Source: Sedimentibacter saalensis (GTDB taxonomy: Bacteria > Bacillota > Clostridia > Tissierellales > Sedimentibacteraceae). Taken from it: DNA of 64,000 nt. Where the stretch lies: positions 88,198-152,197 of the forward strand of contig NZ_VLKH01000011.1 of NCBI RefSeq assembly GCF_007830175.1, read 5' to 3'. Positions within the stretch are counted from its first letter, which is position 1, and each line of letters opens with the position of its first letter. The notes beneath the pieces were generated by a model. It did no database searches, had not been told where the DNA came from, and saw only the letters and a list, made by a program, of their open reading frames with translations. Shown in pieces: positions 28,101 to 35,268 of this stretch. The translations under genes and the position numbers were made by a program.

Positions 28101-29239
28101 CTGATATACCATGGCAAGTTGATCAGTTAGTAATACGAAATACAAATAATGATGCAGTTAAGGCTGTAAATGAGTTGCTTGCTAAAGATATGGTTGTTCA
28201 AATGATTTATTCTGATGGTGAATTGTTCAATAAGGGCGATTTTGTTGTAGCAAAAAATGATTTAGACACCATTAAGAACAAATACTTCCTTGAAGTAACA
28301 CCATATACAGAAAGTGCAGAGTTAAAAATATTAGAACAACCTAAGGTATATGCAATTGGAGCCGAATTAATTTATGTATTGCAGGGGTTGGGATTTGAAT
28401 TAACAAATTCATACAATGATGCAGATATTATAGTTGATGCTTCTGGATCAATTAACACATCTGTAAAGAATCTAATCTTATCAGGTACTTCTTATGTAGG
28501 TATAGGCGGAGGACCTATATATTCTTTGGAAAACAGCGGATTGCTTCCTAATCTTAAAAGGGGCAGGACGGGCGGAAGCCATGAGGGGGTACTAAAAGCT
28601 GAAGTTAATACAGACAGTGTTATTACAGGCAATTACAATGAAATTGATTACCTCTATAACAAATCCGGTTCCTGGATTGAAACAGTGCCAGCTACTTCAA
28701 AAGTATTGGCATCGCTAGTAGATGGAGATGATTTCTATGTTGCAGGGTGGTGGCCAAATCATGATTTAGCGAAGGGCAAGCCATATATTATTCAGGATAA
28801 GGTTGGAGATGCAACTATCACGCTGTTTGCAAATCATATTACTAACAGGGCACATCCGTCGCATCAATTTAGGATGCTTGCCAGTGCCATTTACGACGGA
28901 ATACCTGCAGCTGAAGAGTATGGATTTAATATTCGATTCATTGATCCTAAGACATCATTTAAGCTTGGCGGTGATGCAGATGTAACAGTGGAGTTGACCA
29001 ATAATACAAGTGAAACTAAGGAAGCAATGCTTATAGTTGCGCTATATGATAAAACAAATAATATGATGGTAAATTACTCATACATGAATGTTAGCACAAA
29101 GACAGGCGAAAGCAATAGATTAACAACCGGCTTCAGAATTCCAACGACAGGGGACTATAACGTGAAGGCTTTTGTATGGGATAATTGGACCAGTGCAAGA
29201 CCATTGTCTGATGTATTGGAAATAACTGTTGTAAAATAA
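25184..29239 (+). CDS. Secreted M28-M14 dual metallopeptidase
   Basis: A 1351-residue exported protein with two zinc exopeptidase domains. After the signal peptide (1-25, ending AFA), an M28 aminopeptidase-like domain (about 85-345) keeps all expected zinc and catalytic residues: His166, Asp177, Glu209-Glu210, Asp238 and His294. An M14 carboxypeptidase-like domain (about 520-810) has the HxxE zinc pair His593/Glu596, His698 and a candidate catalytic Glu780 in HTIEIPE. A long alpha/beta region follows (about 880-1240), then an Ig-like tail (about 1250-1351). No SLH or sortase signal is present. It probably degrades extracellular peptides from both ends. GGAGG precedes the ATG. Confidence 0.9.
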   Translation: MKFKKSLSLVIVISMLLSMFSTAFAFDTAGIQDSDRAWDVQETAVDPEEYKNPYGALQAHEEKENIRSFSSLAVQSSSLPEVDKTTGSSIYGHLYQLSEVIGTRQSGTEKEIEAKDYIVWAFEEAGYAPVVQSFAYVRKDKSEVNSNNIIAIKKGRSEKQIIVGAHYDSVNTKGASDNASGVAVMLGTAEILKNVTTDYTIKFVAFGAEEAGLKGSRYYASQMTEAEIANTIAMINLDTVLVGDKMYAYGDSGEKGWVRDQALSLADALDLDVITQQGLNPDYPAGTTGDWSDHAPFKNLGLPYLYFESTNWEETDGLDGSVETVEQGQIMHKSIDNLTFLHEAFPGRIEDRLYTYTTLLSNLLVQINPPISDDMVGIAVSTNLLSMSEAREVEVAVKLGYVPDLNNLKWTLGNKLFGDWKSFKSGSYTGEPFIKFAIEPYLDGDTVRATIKCDLPYGTSNLQGRPYPRTKYPDLLGEYNLAVTDVTTNVVAKTVMKLNAYDSYHTYDQILPEIERILDIAKSDRYLEYDPMGKSAEGRDIPFVMFARDKSDLDNYLNDTLPMMLENPALLIEKINAGTAGNYKPAIWFNNIHSDEANGVDAQLDMLEMLATMDEITFETLNDSNKVITVTLNVQDILDNFILLFNLNNNPDGRFYNTRTTLAGFDLNRDVTYQTQVETAQVFQGLAKWTPMIMNDFHGFVSDFLIEPCTPPHDPNFEFDLLMDGMIEHAHAMGKAGISNTKYDKYIIPMYDYGDGWDDGAPMYAAVLGMMHGALGHTIEIPELNQDSNNAFVYAGLGSLNYALENKENLFKNQLEIYRRGVEGIDDRSVDEWLVNAEREIIGRPRGDNENFFPEYYVIPVAKELQKNPLAAYEMAEYLIKNGIKVEKTTAPVASGDITYPAGSYIVDMHQAKRGLANTLLYDGSDFSDWDAMYAEVTMSFPHLRGFDKYEIRIENAFEGKSQKVTEVIIPTTDIPWQVDQLVIRNTNNDAVKAVNELLAKDMVVQMIYSDGELFNKGDFVVAKNDLDTIKNKYFLEVTPYTESAELKILEQPKVYAIGAELIYVLQGLGFELTNSYNDADIIVDASGSINTSVKNLILSGTSYVGIGGGPIYSLENSGLLPNLKRGRTGGSHEGVLKAEVNTDSVITGNYNEIDYLYNKSGSWIETVPATSKVLASLVDGDDFYVAGWWPNHDLAKGKPYIIQDKVGDATITLFANHITNRAHPSHQFRMLASAIYDGIPAAEEYGFNIRFIDPKTSFKLGGDADVTVELTNNTSETKEAMLIVALYDKTNNMMVNYSYMNVSTKTGESNRLTTGFRIPTTGDYNVKAFVWDNWTSARPLSDVLEITVVK

Positions 29240-29278
29240 GAAGATTATTTCCAGTTACTCCTCATAAATGAAAGAGTT

Positions 29279-29311
29279 AAAAAAGGTTTTCGTTATGAAG
29301 ACCTTTTTTTA
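29279..29311 (+). terminator. Intrinsic terminator after the peptidase gene
   Basis: The stem AAAAAAGGTTTT/AAGACCTTTTTT (one G.T pair, loop 29291-29297) runs into a T tract. Confidence 0.85.
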
Positions 29312-29316
29312 TGTTC

Positions 29317-29346
29317 TTGACATGAATGTATGTTTGGAAGTAAAAT
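29317..29346 (+). promoter_or_regulatory. Promoter of the MATE-malQ unit
   Basis: TTGACA (29317-29322) and TAAAAT (29341-29346) are 18 bp apart. A start of transcription near 29353 excludes the upstream in-frame ATG at 29330 as start codon. Confidence 0.6.
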
Positions 29347-29395
29347 TCTAGAGATACTGGACAAAGCTAATTACATTAATAGAGAAGAGGTAGTA

Positions 29396-30757
29396 ATGGA
29401 AACAGTTAATGATTTTTCAAAAGGAAGTGTTGCAAAACATATTATGGACATGGCAATCCCAATGATTTTGGCTCAGCTTGTCAATGTTCTTTACAATATA
29501 GTAGACCGTATCTACATAAGCAGGATGCCGGGAGATGCCTTTACAGCACTTACCGGTGTTGGAGTAAGTCTTCCAATAATATCAATTGTAATGGCATTTG
29601 CCAATCTGTTTGGAATGGGAGGGGCACCTCTTTGTTCAATAGAAAGAGGCAGGGGCAACATAGATGAAGCAGAAAAAATAATGGGAAATTCTTTTGCTAT
29701 GCTTGCAGCAAGCGGCATAATTCTCACTGTAGTAGGACTTATAATAAAAAAGCCTGTACTTTATATGTTTGGAGCAAGCAATGCAACATATGCATATGCT
29801 GATGAATACATAACAATTTATCTGCTGGGAAATATTTTTGTGATGATAAGTTTGGGAATGAACAATTTTATCAATTCACAGGGTTTCGGCAGAGTTGCAA
29901 TGATGACTGTAATCATGGGTGCTGTTGCAAACATAGTGCTTGACCCCATATTTATATTTGCCCTGGACATGGGAGTAAAAGGGGCAGCTCTTGCCACCAT
30001 AATATCTCAATTGTTGTCAGCAGTGTGGGTGCTTAAGTTTCTTACAGGTTACACAGCAATTTTAAGGCTCAAGAAAAACAGCCTTCATCTTAAGAAAGAA
30101 AGAATAAAAAGAATCATTGGTCTTGGAACATCAGGATTTGTAATGCAGATTACAAACTCTATAATACAAATAGCCAGCAATGCCACTCTACAGGTGTACG
30201 GAGGAGATTTGTATGTTGGTATAATGACAGTCATAAATTCAGTGCGGGAAATATTTTCAATGCCGGTAATGGGTCTTGCAAGCGGCGCACAGCCTGTTAT
30301 GGGCTACAACTACGGCGCAGGAAAATATGACAGGGTGAAAAGCTGCATAAAGTTTACAGCCGTTTCAGCAGTGCTGTACAACACGTTTATATGGGGTTTG
30401 ATTCAGTTTTTTCCCGGGTTTTTCATCAAAATATTCAACAGCGATGCTGAAGTTTTAACCGCAGGAATTCCAATGCTGAGATTGTTCTTCGCATGCTTTT
30501 TTACCATGGCCCTTCAGTCTGCAGGGCAGTCAGTGTTCGTTGCCCTTGGCAAGTCAAAATTCGCCATATTCTTTTCAATATTCAGGAAGGTTGTGCTTGT
30601 TTTGCCTATGGTAATAATACTTCCGAGATTATGGAACCTGGGAATATCGGGTGTATTTTTGTCCGAACCTGTTTCGGAGGTAGTAGGAGGCTTTGCCTGC
30701 TTCGGCACAATGCTTTTAACCGTGTGGAAGAGTTTAAAAGAAGAAAATCCTGCATAA
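29396..30757 (+). CDS. MATE-family efflux transporter
   Basis: Membrane exporter of the multidrug and toxin extrusion family (453 residues, about 12 membrane segments). It has the two-fold repeat with IPMILAQLVNVLYNIVDRIYIS in the first helix and SGAQPVMGYNYGAGKYDRVK, the typical loop after the seventh helix. Substrates may be cationic drugs or metabolites driven by Na+ or H+; they cannot be assigned. I choose the ATG at 29396 (AGAGG upstream, downstream of the promoter) over one at 29330. malQ starts 55 bp later with no terminator between, so they may share a transcript. Confidence 0.9.
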   Translation: METVNDFSKGSVAKHIMDMAIPMILAQLVNVLYNIVDRIYISRMPGDAFTALTGVGVSLPIISIVMAFANLFGMGGAPLCSIERGRGNIDEAEKIMGNSFAMLAASGIILTVVGLIIKKPVLYMFGASNATYAYADEYITIYLLGNIFVMISLGMNNFINSQGFGRVAMMTVIMGAVANIVLDPIFIFALDMGVKGAALATIISQLLSAVWVLKFLTGYTAILRLKKNSLHLKKERIKRIIGLGTSGFVMQITNSIIQIASNATLQVYGGDLYVGIMTVINSVREIFSMPVMGLASGAQPVMGYNYGAGKYDRVKSCIKFTAVSAVLYNTFIWGLIQFFPGFFIKIFNSDAEVLTAGIPMLRLFFACFFTMALQSAGQSVFVALGKSKFAIFFSIFRKVVLVLPMVIILPRLWNLGISGVFLSEPVSEVVGGFACFGTMLLTVWKSLKEENPA

Positions 30758-30812
30758 CATTGTTTGTAGAAGCTTTATATGCGATACTTTTATGAGCATA
30801 AGGGAGAATAAC

Positions 30813-32321
30813 ATGTTTAAAAGAAGTTTGGGAACACTTCTTCCCATAAGCAGTCTGCCTTCAAAATACGGCATTGGAACGCTGGGAAGAGAAGCATATA
30901 ATTTCATTGATTTTCTTGAAAAATCGGGACAGAAATACTGGCAGGTTCTGCCCATGGGACCTGTTTCCTATGGTGATTCTCCATATTCATCATTTTCATC
31001 CTTTGCAGGAAACCCATGCCTCATAGATCTTGAAGTATTCATAAAGGAAGGGTTTGTTGAGGAAGATGACTTAAGGAATTTAGAATCTCAAGACGTTGAA
31101 CATGTGGACTATGAAAAGCAGTTTAATAAAAGATATGATGTATTAAGGATAATATATGAGAACACAAAGACAGCCTACGGGGATAAAATTCTCAGTTTTA
31201 AAATGAAGAATAAGTGGGCAGAAGATTATGGTTTGTTTATGTCTCTTAAATACAAAAATAATCAGCTTCCATGGAATGAATGGGACAGGGATTTGGCCGG
31301 CCGAAATGAAGAAAAAATTGAAGAAGTAAAAATAATGCTAAAAGAAGAAATTGAATACTGGATATTCCTTCAGCTTATTTTTTACGACCAGTATTTTCTT
31401 TTGAAAAGATATGCTTCGGAAAAGGGGATTTCCATAATAGGTGATATTCCTATTTATGCAGCAATGGACAGCGCAGACGTATGGTGCAATCCTCACAATT
31501 TCATGCTTGATGAAAATTTCATACCGATTTTGGCTGCCGGAGTTCCTCCGGACAGTTTTTCTGCCAAGGGACAGCTTTGGGGAAATCCTGTCTACAACTG
31601 GGAAAATTTAAGGAAAACAAATTACAGCTGGTGGATTGATAGAATAAAGGTTTCCTTAAAACTGTATGATGCAGTGAGGATTGACCATTTCAGGGGGTTT
31701 GATGAATTTTACGCAGTTCCCTGGGGGTCTTTAGATGCTGTAAACGGAAAATGGATGAAAGCATATGGAAAAGAGCTGTTCCAAGTTTTAAATGAACAGT
31801 TTGGAAATATAAATATTATTGCCGAGGACCTTGGAATAATCACAGAAAGTGTTATTAAGCTCAAGGAGCACACATTATTTCCGGGCATGAAAGTTCTCCA
31901 GTTTGCCTTTGACAATAATCCATTGAATCCATATCTTCCTGAAAACTACGAAAAAAATTGTGTAGCCTATACAGGCACCCACGACAATGACACATTGAAG
32001 GGATGGTTTGAAAAGCTTGATGAAAGCACAAAAGATTGTGTGATAAAGAGTCTTGGAATTAATGGATATGAATGTACAGACACAAATACGCTTGTATATG
32101 AAATAATAGATATTCTAAGTCAAAGCAGGGCAAATCTATGTATTGTGCCTCTGCAGGATTTTCTCTGCCTTGGATCAGAAGCAAGGATGAACACTCCATC
32201 AACGTTGGGAAACAACTGGACTTGGAGAGTAAAAAAAGAATTGCTTACAGATGACCTTGCAGAGAAAATAAAAACAATAGCTGTAAAAAACGGAAGATAT
32301 AAAACAGCCTGCATCACATAA
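30813..32321 (+). CDS. malQ: 4-alpha-glucanotransferase (amylomaltase)
   Basis: GH77 disproportionating enzyme (502 residues) that transfers glucan segments between malto-oligosaccharides. It begins RSLGTLLPISSLPSKYGIG. The catalytic residues sit in VRIDHFRGFDEF (nucleophile Asp), IIAEDLG (acid/base Glu) and GTHDNDT (transition-state Asp). It complements the glycogen operon at 37-47 kb by recycling short glucans from the phosphorylase. The ATG at 30813 has AGGGAG upstream; a second in-frame ATG 21 bp earlier is too close to be certain against, but less well placed. Confidence 0.95.
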   Translation: MFKRSLGTLLPISSLPSKYGIGTLGREAYNFIDFLEKSGQKYWQVLPMGPVSYGDSPYSSFSSFAGNPCLIDLEVFIKEGFVEEDDLRNLESQDVEHVDYEKQFNKRYDVLRIIYENTKTAYGDKILSFKMKNKWAEDYGLFMSLKYKNNQLPWNEWDRDLAGRNEEKIEEVKIMLKEEIEYWIFLQLIFYDQYFLLKRYASEKGISIIGDIPIYAAMDSADVWCNPHNFMLDENFIPILAAGVPPDSFSAKGQLWGNPVYNWENLRKTNYSWWIDRIKVSLKLYDAVRIDHFRGFDEFYAVPWGSLDAVNGKWMKAYGKELFQVLNEQFGNINIIAEDLGIITESVIKLKEHTLFPGMKVLQFAFDNNPLNPYLPENYEKNCVAYTGTHDNDTLKGWFEKLDESTKDCVIKSLGINGYECTDTNTLVYEIIDILSQSRANLCIVPLQDFLCLGSEARMNTPSTLGNNWTWRVKKELLTDDLAEKIKTIAVKNGRYKTACIT

Positions 32322-32337
32322 TAAGGTGCAGGCTGTT
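32303..32337. terminator. Bidirectional hairpin between malQ and the histidine kinase gene
   Basis: A perfect 11-bp stem (32303-32313 with 32327-32337, 13-nt loop) overlaps the malQ stop codon and the end of the convergent kinase gene. The T run is short on the plus strand. Confidence 0.6.
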
Positions 32338-34153
32338 ATTGCGGGATAACCGGAAGCTGCAATGTAAATACTGTTCCTTTTCCAATATTGCTTTTTACTG
32401 TTATTTTACCATTGTGCTGTTGAATGATTTCCTGAGCTATGGCTAAACCAAGTCCTGATGACTGATGTTTATCTTTTCCGCTTACGCGATAGTAGCGGTC
32501 AAATATTTTATCCAGGTCTTCAGGTAATATACCAACGCCCGTATCAGTTACTGATATGAATGCCATACTGCCATAGGATTTAAGTTCAACACATACAGAA
32601 CCACCAGGTCTTGTATAATATATGGCATTTGTAATAAGGTTTTGAAATGCCTGTTCAAGCCTGAACTCATCGCCCCATGTTATACAGTCATCAATAATGG
32701 TATATTTAAGAGCAACATCTTTTTTTTCACTCACAACAAGACATGCTTTCGTAACCTTGGACACCAAGCTGCCCAATGGAACTCGCTCTGTTTCAAGGAT
32801 AACCTGTCTGTCTTCAAGCTTTGCCATTAAAAACAAATCATCCACCAGGTGTTGTGTAAAATCAAGCCTTTCTTCCATTACAGGAAGTTCATGCTGAAGT
32901 TGATGAGGGAATGATTTTATTCTTTCCGTACATCCCCTTAAAATAAAAAGTGGAGTTCGCAAATCATGAAACACATTCATCATAAAGGTGTTTTTTTGTC
33001 TCTGCTGATTTTTCAAGGCGCTGGTTCGCTCCAGCACTTTTGTTTCCAGTTCTTGATTTGTCTGCTCCAACTTTTCTGCAAGTGCTTCAGATTCGGAAAA
33101 CTTTTCAGCAAACAAACTGTTTATCAACAGCATACAACATACTGCAAAAGGAAGATTAAACAGCTTTGAATATCTCATAACTCTTAGGAGATAACTGATT
33201 TGGTTCTTCATAACAGGAGAAACGGTTATTACAAGCCGCATGCCAAGACTTATTGTCTGTCCCGCAAGAAGCATATACGCACCTTTTCGGTGTTGTGCGC
33301 AGGCATATATAAGTGCTGCGATTGAAAAAAAGAATAGAAAATAATAATCTCTGAATGTCTTGGGCAAGAATGTTTCAACCACCGCCCAGGCAAGAAGCAG
33401 AAAAATGACTCCACCTCGGCTTAACAACCGGTCGAAATGGCCTGGAAGTTTTGTATTGAACATCTTGCAGCTAATGATTATGTCAAGTAGTGCACACCAG
33501 CCATATGCATGAGAAACCAATGGCTTAATAAAATCCCAACCTGCCCCCAAAGCCAGTGAACCGAGACTCCATAGAGTAAGTGCTCCTGTATATATGGAGA
33601 ACCATAATAAATATTTTTCGGTTCGTTTATTAAAATAAAGAGACCATCCATAAAGTGACATTAAAAATGTCATTCCAAGATTGAATGCAAATGTCATGTA
33701 GTAGGTAGAAAGCGCATGGGCAGCACCATTTGCTGTGGTGATGTACACTGACTGATTGTAAGGGTTCTCCTTGCTGTCAAATTCCAAATTTAAAGTGTTT
33801 GTTTCCTTGTTGAAAAAGCTTGAATCAATTGCAACACTTGAAAAATTTGACAAGTTAAAATTAGCGGAATGTGCTACGACTTTTCCGTTTGCATATATGT
33901 CTTCAGGAATAAACCCGTATATCAGTGATAATGGTTGATTAATATCTTCAACAACAATATCAAAGTAATATTTTCTTGTAATTGAATCCCATCTGTAACC
34001 TGACAATGAATACATAGTATTTTCGTTTTCAGGTGAAAATACTTGTCCACTTTTAAGCGTGCTAAAACTGTCATTAATTATGACACAAAGCGAAAATGTT
34101 ATTATAATCATAAAAAGGAATACAGCAACAGTCTTTATATAGTTTTTTTTCAT
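32336..34153 (-). CDS. Sensor histidine kinase with extracellular and seven-helix membrane sensor region
   Basis: Membrane sensor kinase (605 residues). The first membrane helix (about 7-27) is followed by an extracellular beta-rich domain (about 30-130), then about seven membrane helices (about 135-345), resembling the 7TMR-DISM sensor arrangement. A coiled coil (about 350-385) leads to the HisKA domain with phospho-acceptor His396 in FHDLRTP. The HATPase domain shows NLITNAIYYT, DTGVGI and SSGLGLAIAQEI. It stands divergent to the response regulator 150 bp away, its evident partner. The signal is unknown; the adjacent secreted reductase suggests an extracellular compound. Confidence 0.9.
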   Translation of the reverse strand: MKKNYIKTVAVFLFMIIITFSLCVIINDSFSTLKSGQVFSPENENTMYSLSGYRWDSITRKYYFDIVVEDINQPLSLIYGFIPEDIYANGKVVAHSANFNLSNFSSVAIDSSFFNKETNTLNLEFDSKENPYNQSVYITTANGAAHALSTYYMTFAFNLGMTFLMSLYGWSLYFNKRTEKYLLWFSIYTGALTLWSLGSLALGAGWDFIKPLVSHAYGWCALLDIIISCKMFNTKLPGHFDRLLSRGGVIFLLLAWAVVETFLPKTFRDYYFLFFFSIAALIYACAQHRKGAYMLLAGQTISLGMRLVITVSPVMKNQISYLLRVMRYSKLFNLPFAVCCMLLINSLFAEKFSESEALAEKLEQTNQELETKVLERTSALKNQQRQKNTFMMNVFHDLRTPLFILRGCTERIKSFPHQLQHELPVMEERLDFTQHLVDDLFLMAKLEDRQVILETERVPLGSLVSKVTKACLVVSEKKDVALKYTIIDDCITWGDEFRLEQAFQNLITNAIYYTRPGGSVCVELKSYGSMAFISVTDTGVGILPEDLDKIFDRYYRVSGKDKHQSSGLGLAIAQEIIQQHNGKITVKSNIGKGTVFTLQLPVIPQ

Positions 34154-34178
34154 TTTAACCTCTTCTTTATGATTAAAT

Positions 34179-34206
34179 GTTATACTATTAACATAATTGC
34201 TGTCAA
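34179..34206 (-). promoter_or_regulatory. Promoter of the histidine kinase gene
   Basis: On the minus strand, TTGACA (34206-34201) and TATAAC (34184-34179) are 16 bp apart, 25 bp before the start codon. Confidence 0.6.
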
Positions 34207-34225
34207 GCCATATTTAAAAGAGGTG

Positions 34226-34254
34226 TTGCAATTATAAGCTGCTTAAGATATATT
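34226..34254 (+). promoter_or_regulatory. Promoter of the response regulator gene
   Basis: TTGCAA (34226-34231) and TATATT (34249-34254) are 17 bp apart, divergent to the kinase promoter. Confidence 0.5.
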
Positions 34255-34303
34255 ATTTTTAAGACAACATATTTGTAATTATTTAAACAAAGAGGTGAAT
34301 TTT

Positions 34304-35017
34304 GTGACACGTGTTCTTTTGATTGAGGATGATGCCCTGGTAGCAAAGGTAATTTTTTACTATTTGGAACAAGCAGAAACATATCAGATTGTATGGGCCA
34401 AAACCGGCGGAGAGGCTTTTGCAAATGCAAGAGATAACTTTGATGTCATATTGCTTGATATACTGTTGCCTGATGTTGACGGAGTGGACCTTTGCGCACG
34501 CTTGAGAGAGTGGCATGACTGCCCCATAATATTTATATCATGCCTTGACAGCAGCGATACAATTGTTCGTGCCTTGGAACAAGGAGGGGATGATTTTTTA
34601 GTAAAGCCCTTTGACAACAAGGTGCTGGAAGCTCGAATCCAGGCAAATCTTCGACGTTACAACAAGAATATACAACCAACTCAGAACATTTTGGAATGTC
34701 AGGGATTTACTCTGGATGCAAGACGTCATGTAGTTGTAAAGGCGGAAGGCGAAAAAAAACTGTCTGGTACGGAGTTCAAAATTCTCTCCTTTTTAATGCA
34801 AAATAAGGGCAAATACTTCACTCCAAAGGAAATTTATCTTAAAATCTGGGGTGAAAAGAGTTATGGAGATACTAGGACTGTAATAGTCCATATACATAAC
34901 ATTCGTGAAAAAATTGAAGACGATCCCGAAAACCCGAGGTTTTTAAAAATGGAGTGGGGCAAAGGATATTACTTTGATATGTCCGGAAAACAAATAAAAC
35001 TTAGCCAGACTAATTAA
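34304..35017 (+). CDS. OmpR-family response regulator
   Basis: DNA-binding response regulator (237 residues). The receiver domain (about 1-115) has the acidic pair in LLIEDDALV and phospho-acceptor Asp52 in VILLDILLPDVDG; Lys in LVKPFD is also present. A winged-helix domain (about 130-230) carries LSGTEFKILSFLMQNKG and TRTVIVHIHNIREKIE, typical of OmpR/PhoB. The start is a GTG with GAGG 8 nt upstream; the GTG at 34295 overlaps that site and is rejected. It pairs with the divergent kinase. Its likely target is the secreted reductase gene 250 bp downstream, but this is inference. Confidence 0.92.
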   Translation: MTRVLLIEDDALVAKVIFYYLEQAETYQIVWAKTGGEAFANARDNFDVILLDILLPDVDGVDLCARLREWHDCPIIFISCLDSSDTIVRALEQGGDDFLVKPFDNKVLEARIQANLRRYNKNIQPTQNILECQGFTLDARRHVVVKAEGEKKLSGTEFKILSFLMQNKGKYFTPKEIYLKIWGEKSYGDTRTVIVHIHNIREKIEDDPENPRFLKMEWGKGYYFDMSGKQIKLSQTN

Positions 35018-35057
35018 GGCACTGTTAATTTATTTTTTATAAATATTAACGTTTCTT

Positions 35058-35097
35058 AATCACTTGAAACTTTTTTAACGAGTTTCAGGTGATTTTT
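35058..35097 (+). terminator. Intrinsic terminator after the response regulator
   Basis: A 14-bp stem (35058-35071 with 35081-35094, one G.T pair) is followed by a run of T. The rest of the gap to 35268 holds only an extended -10-like TGTTATTAT at 35205-35213. Confidence 0.85.
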
Positions 35098-35268
35098 TTA
35101 TTAATAATAAAAATATAATAGTCAAAGGACGCTTGATTGTGAAAAATTTATTAAATGCAGCAATAATTTTTAATAACTGTTTAACCACCATTAATTGAAA
35201 AACATGTTATTATTTACACAAATGATTTTGGCATTGCTGAAGATCAAAATTAAGGGAGGAAGATATAT

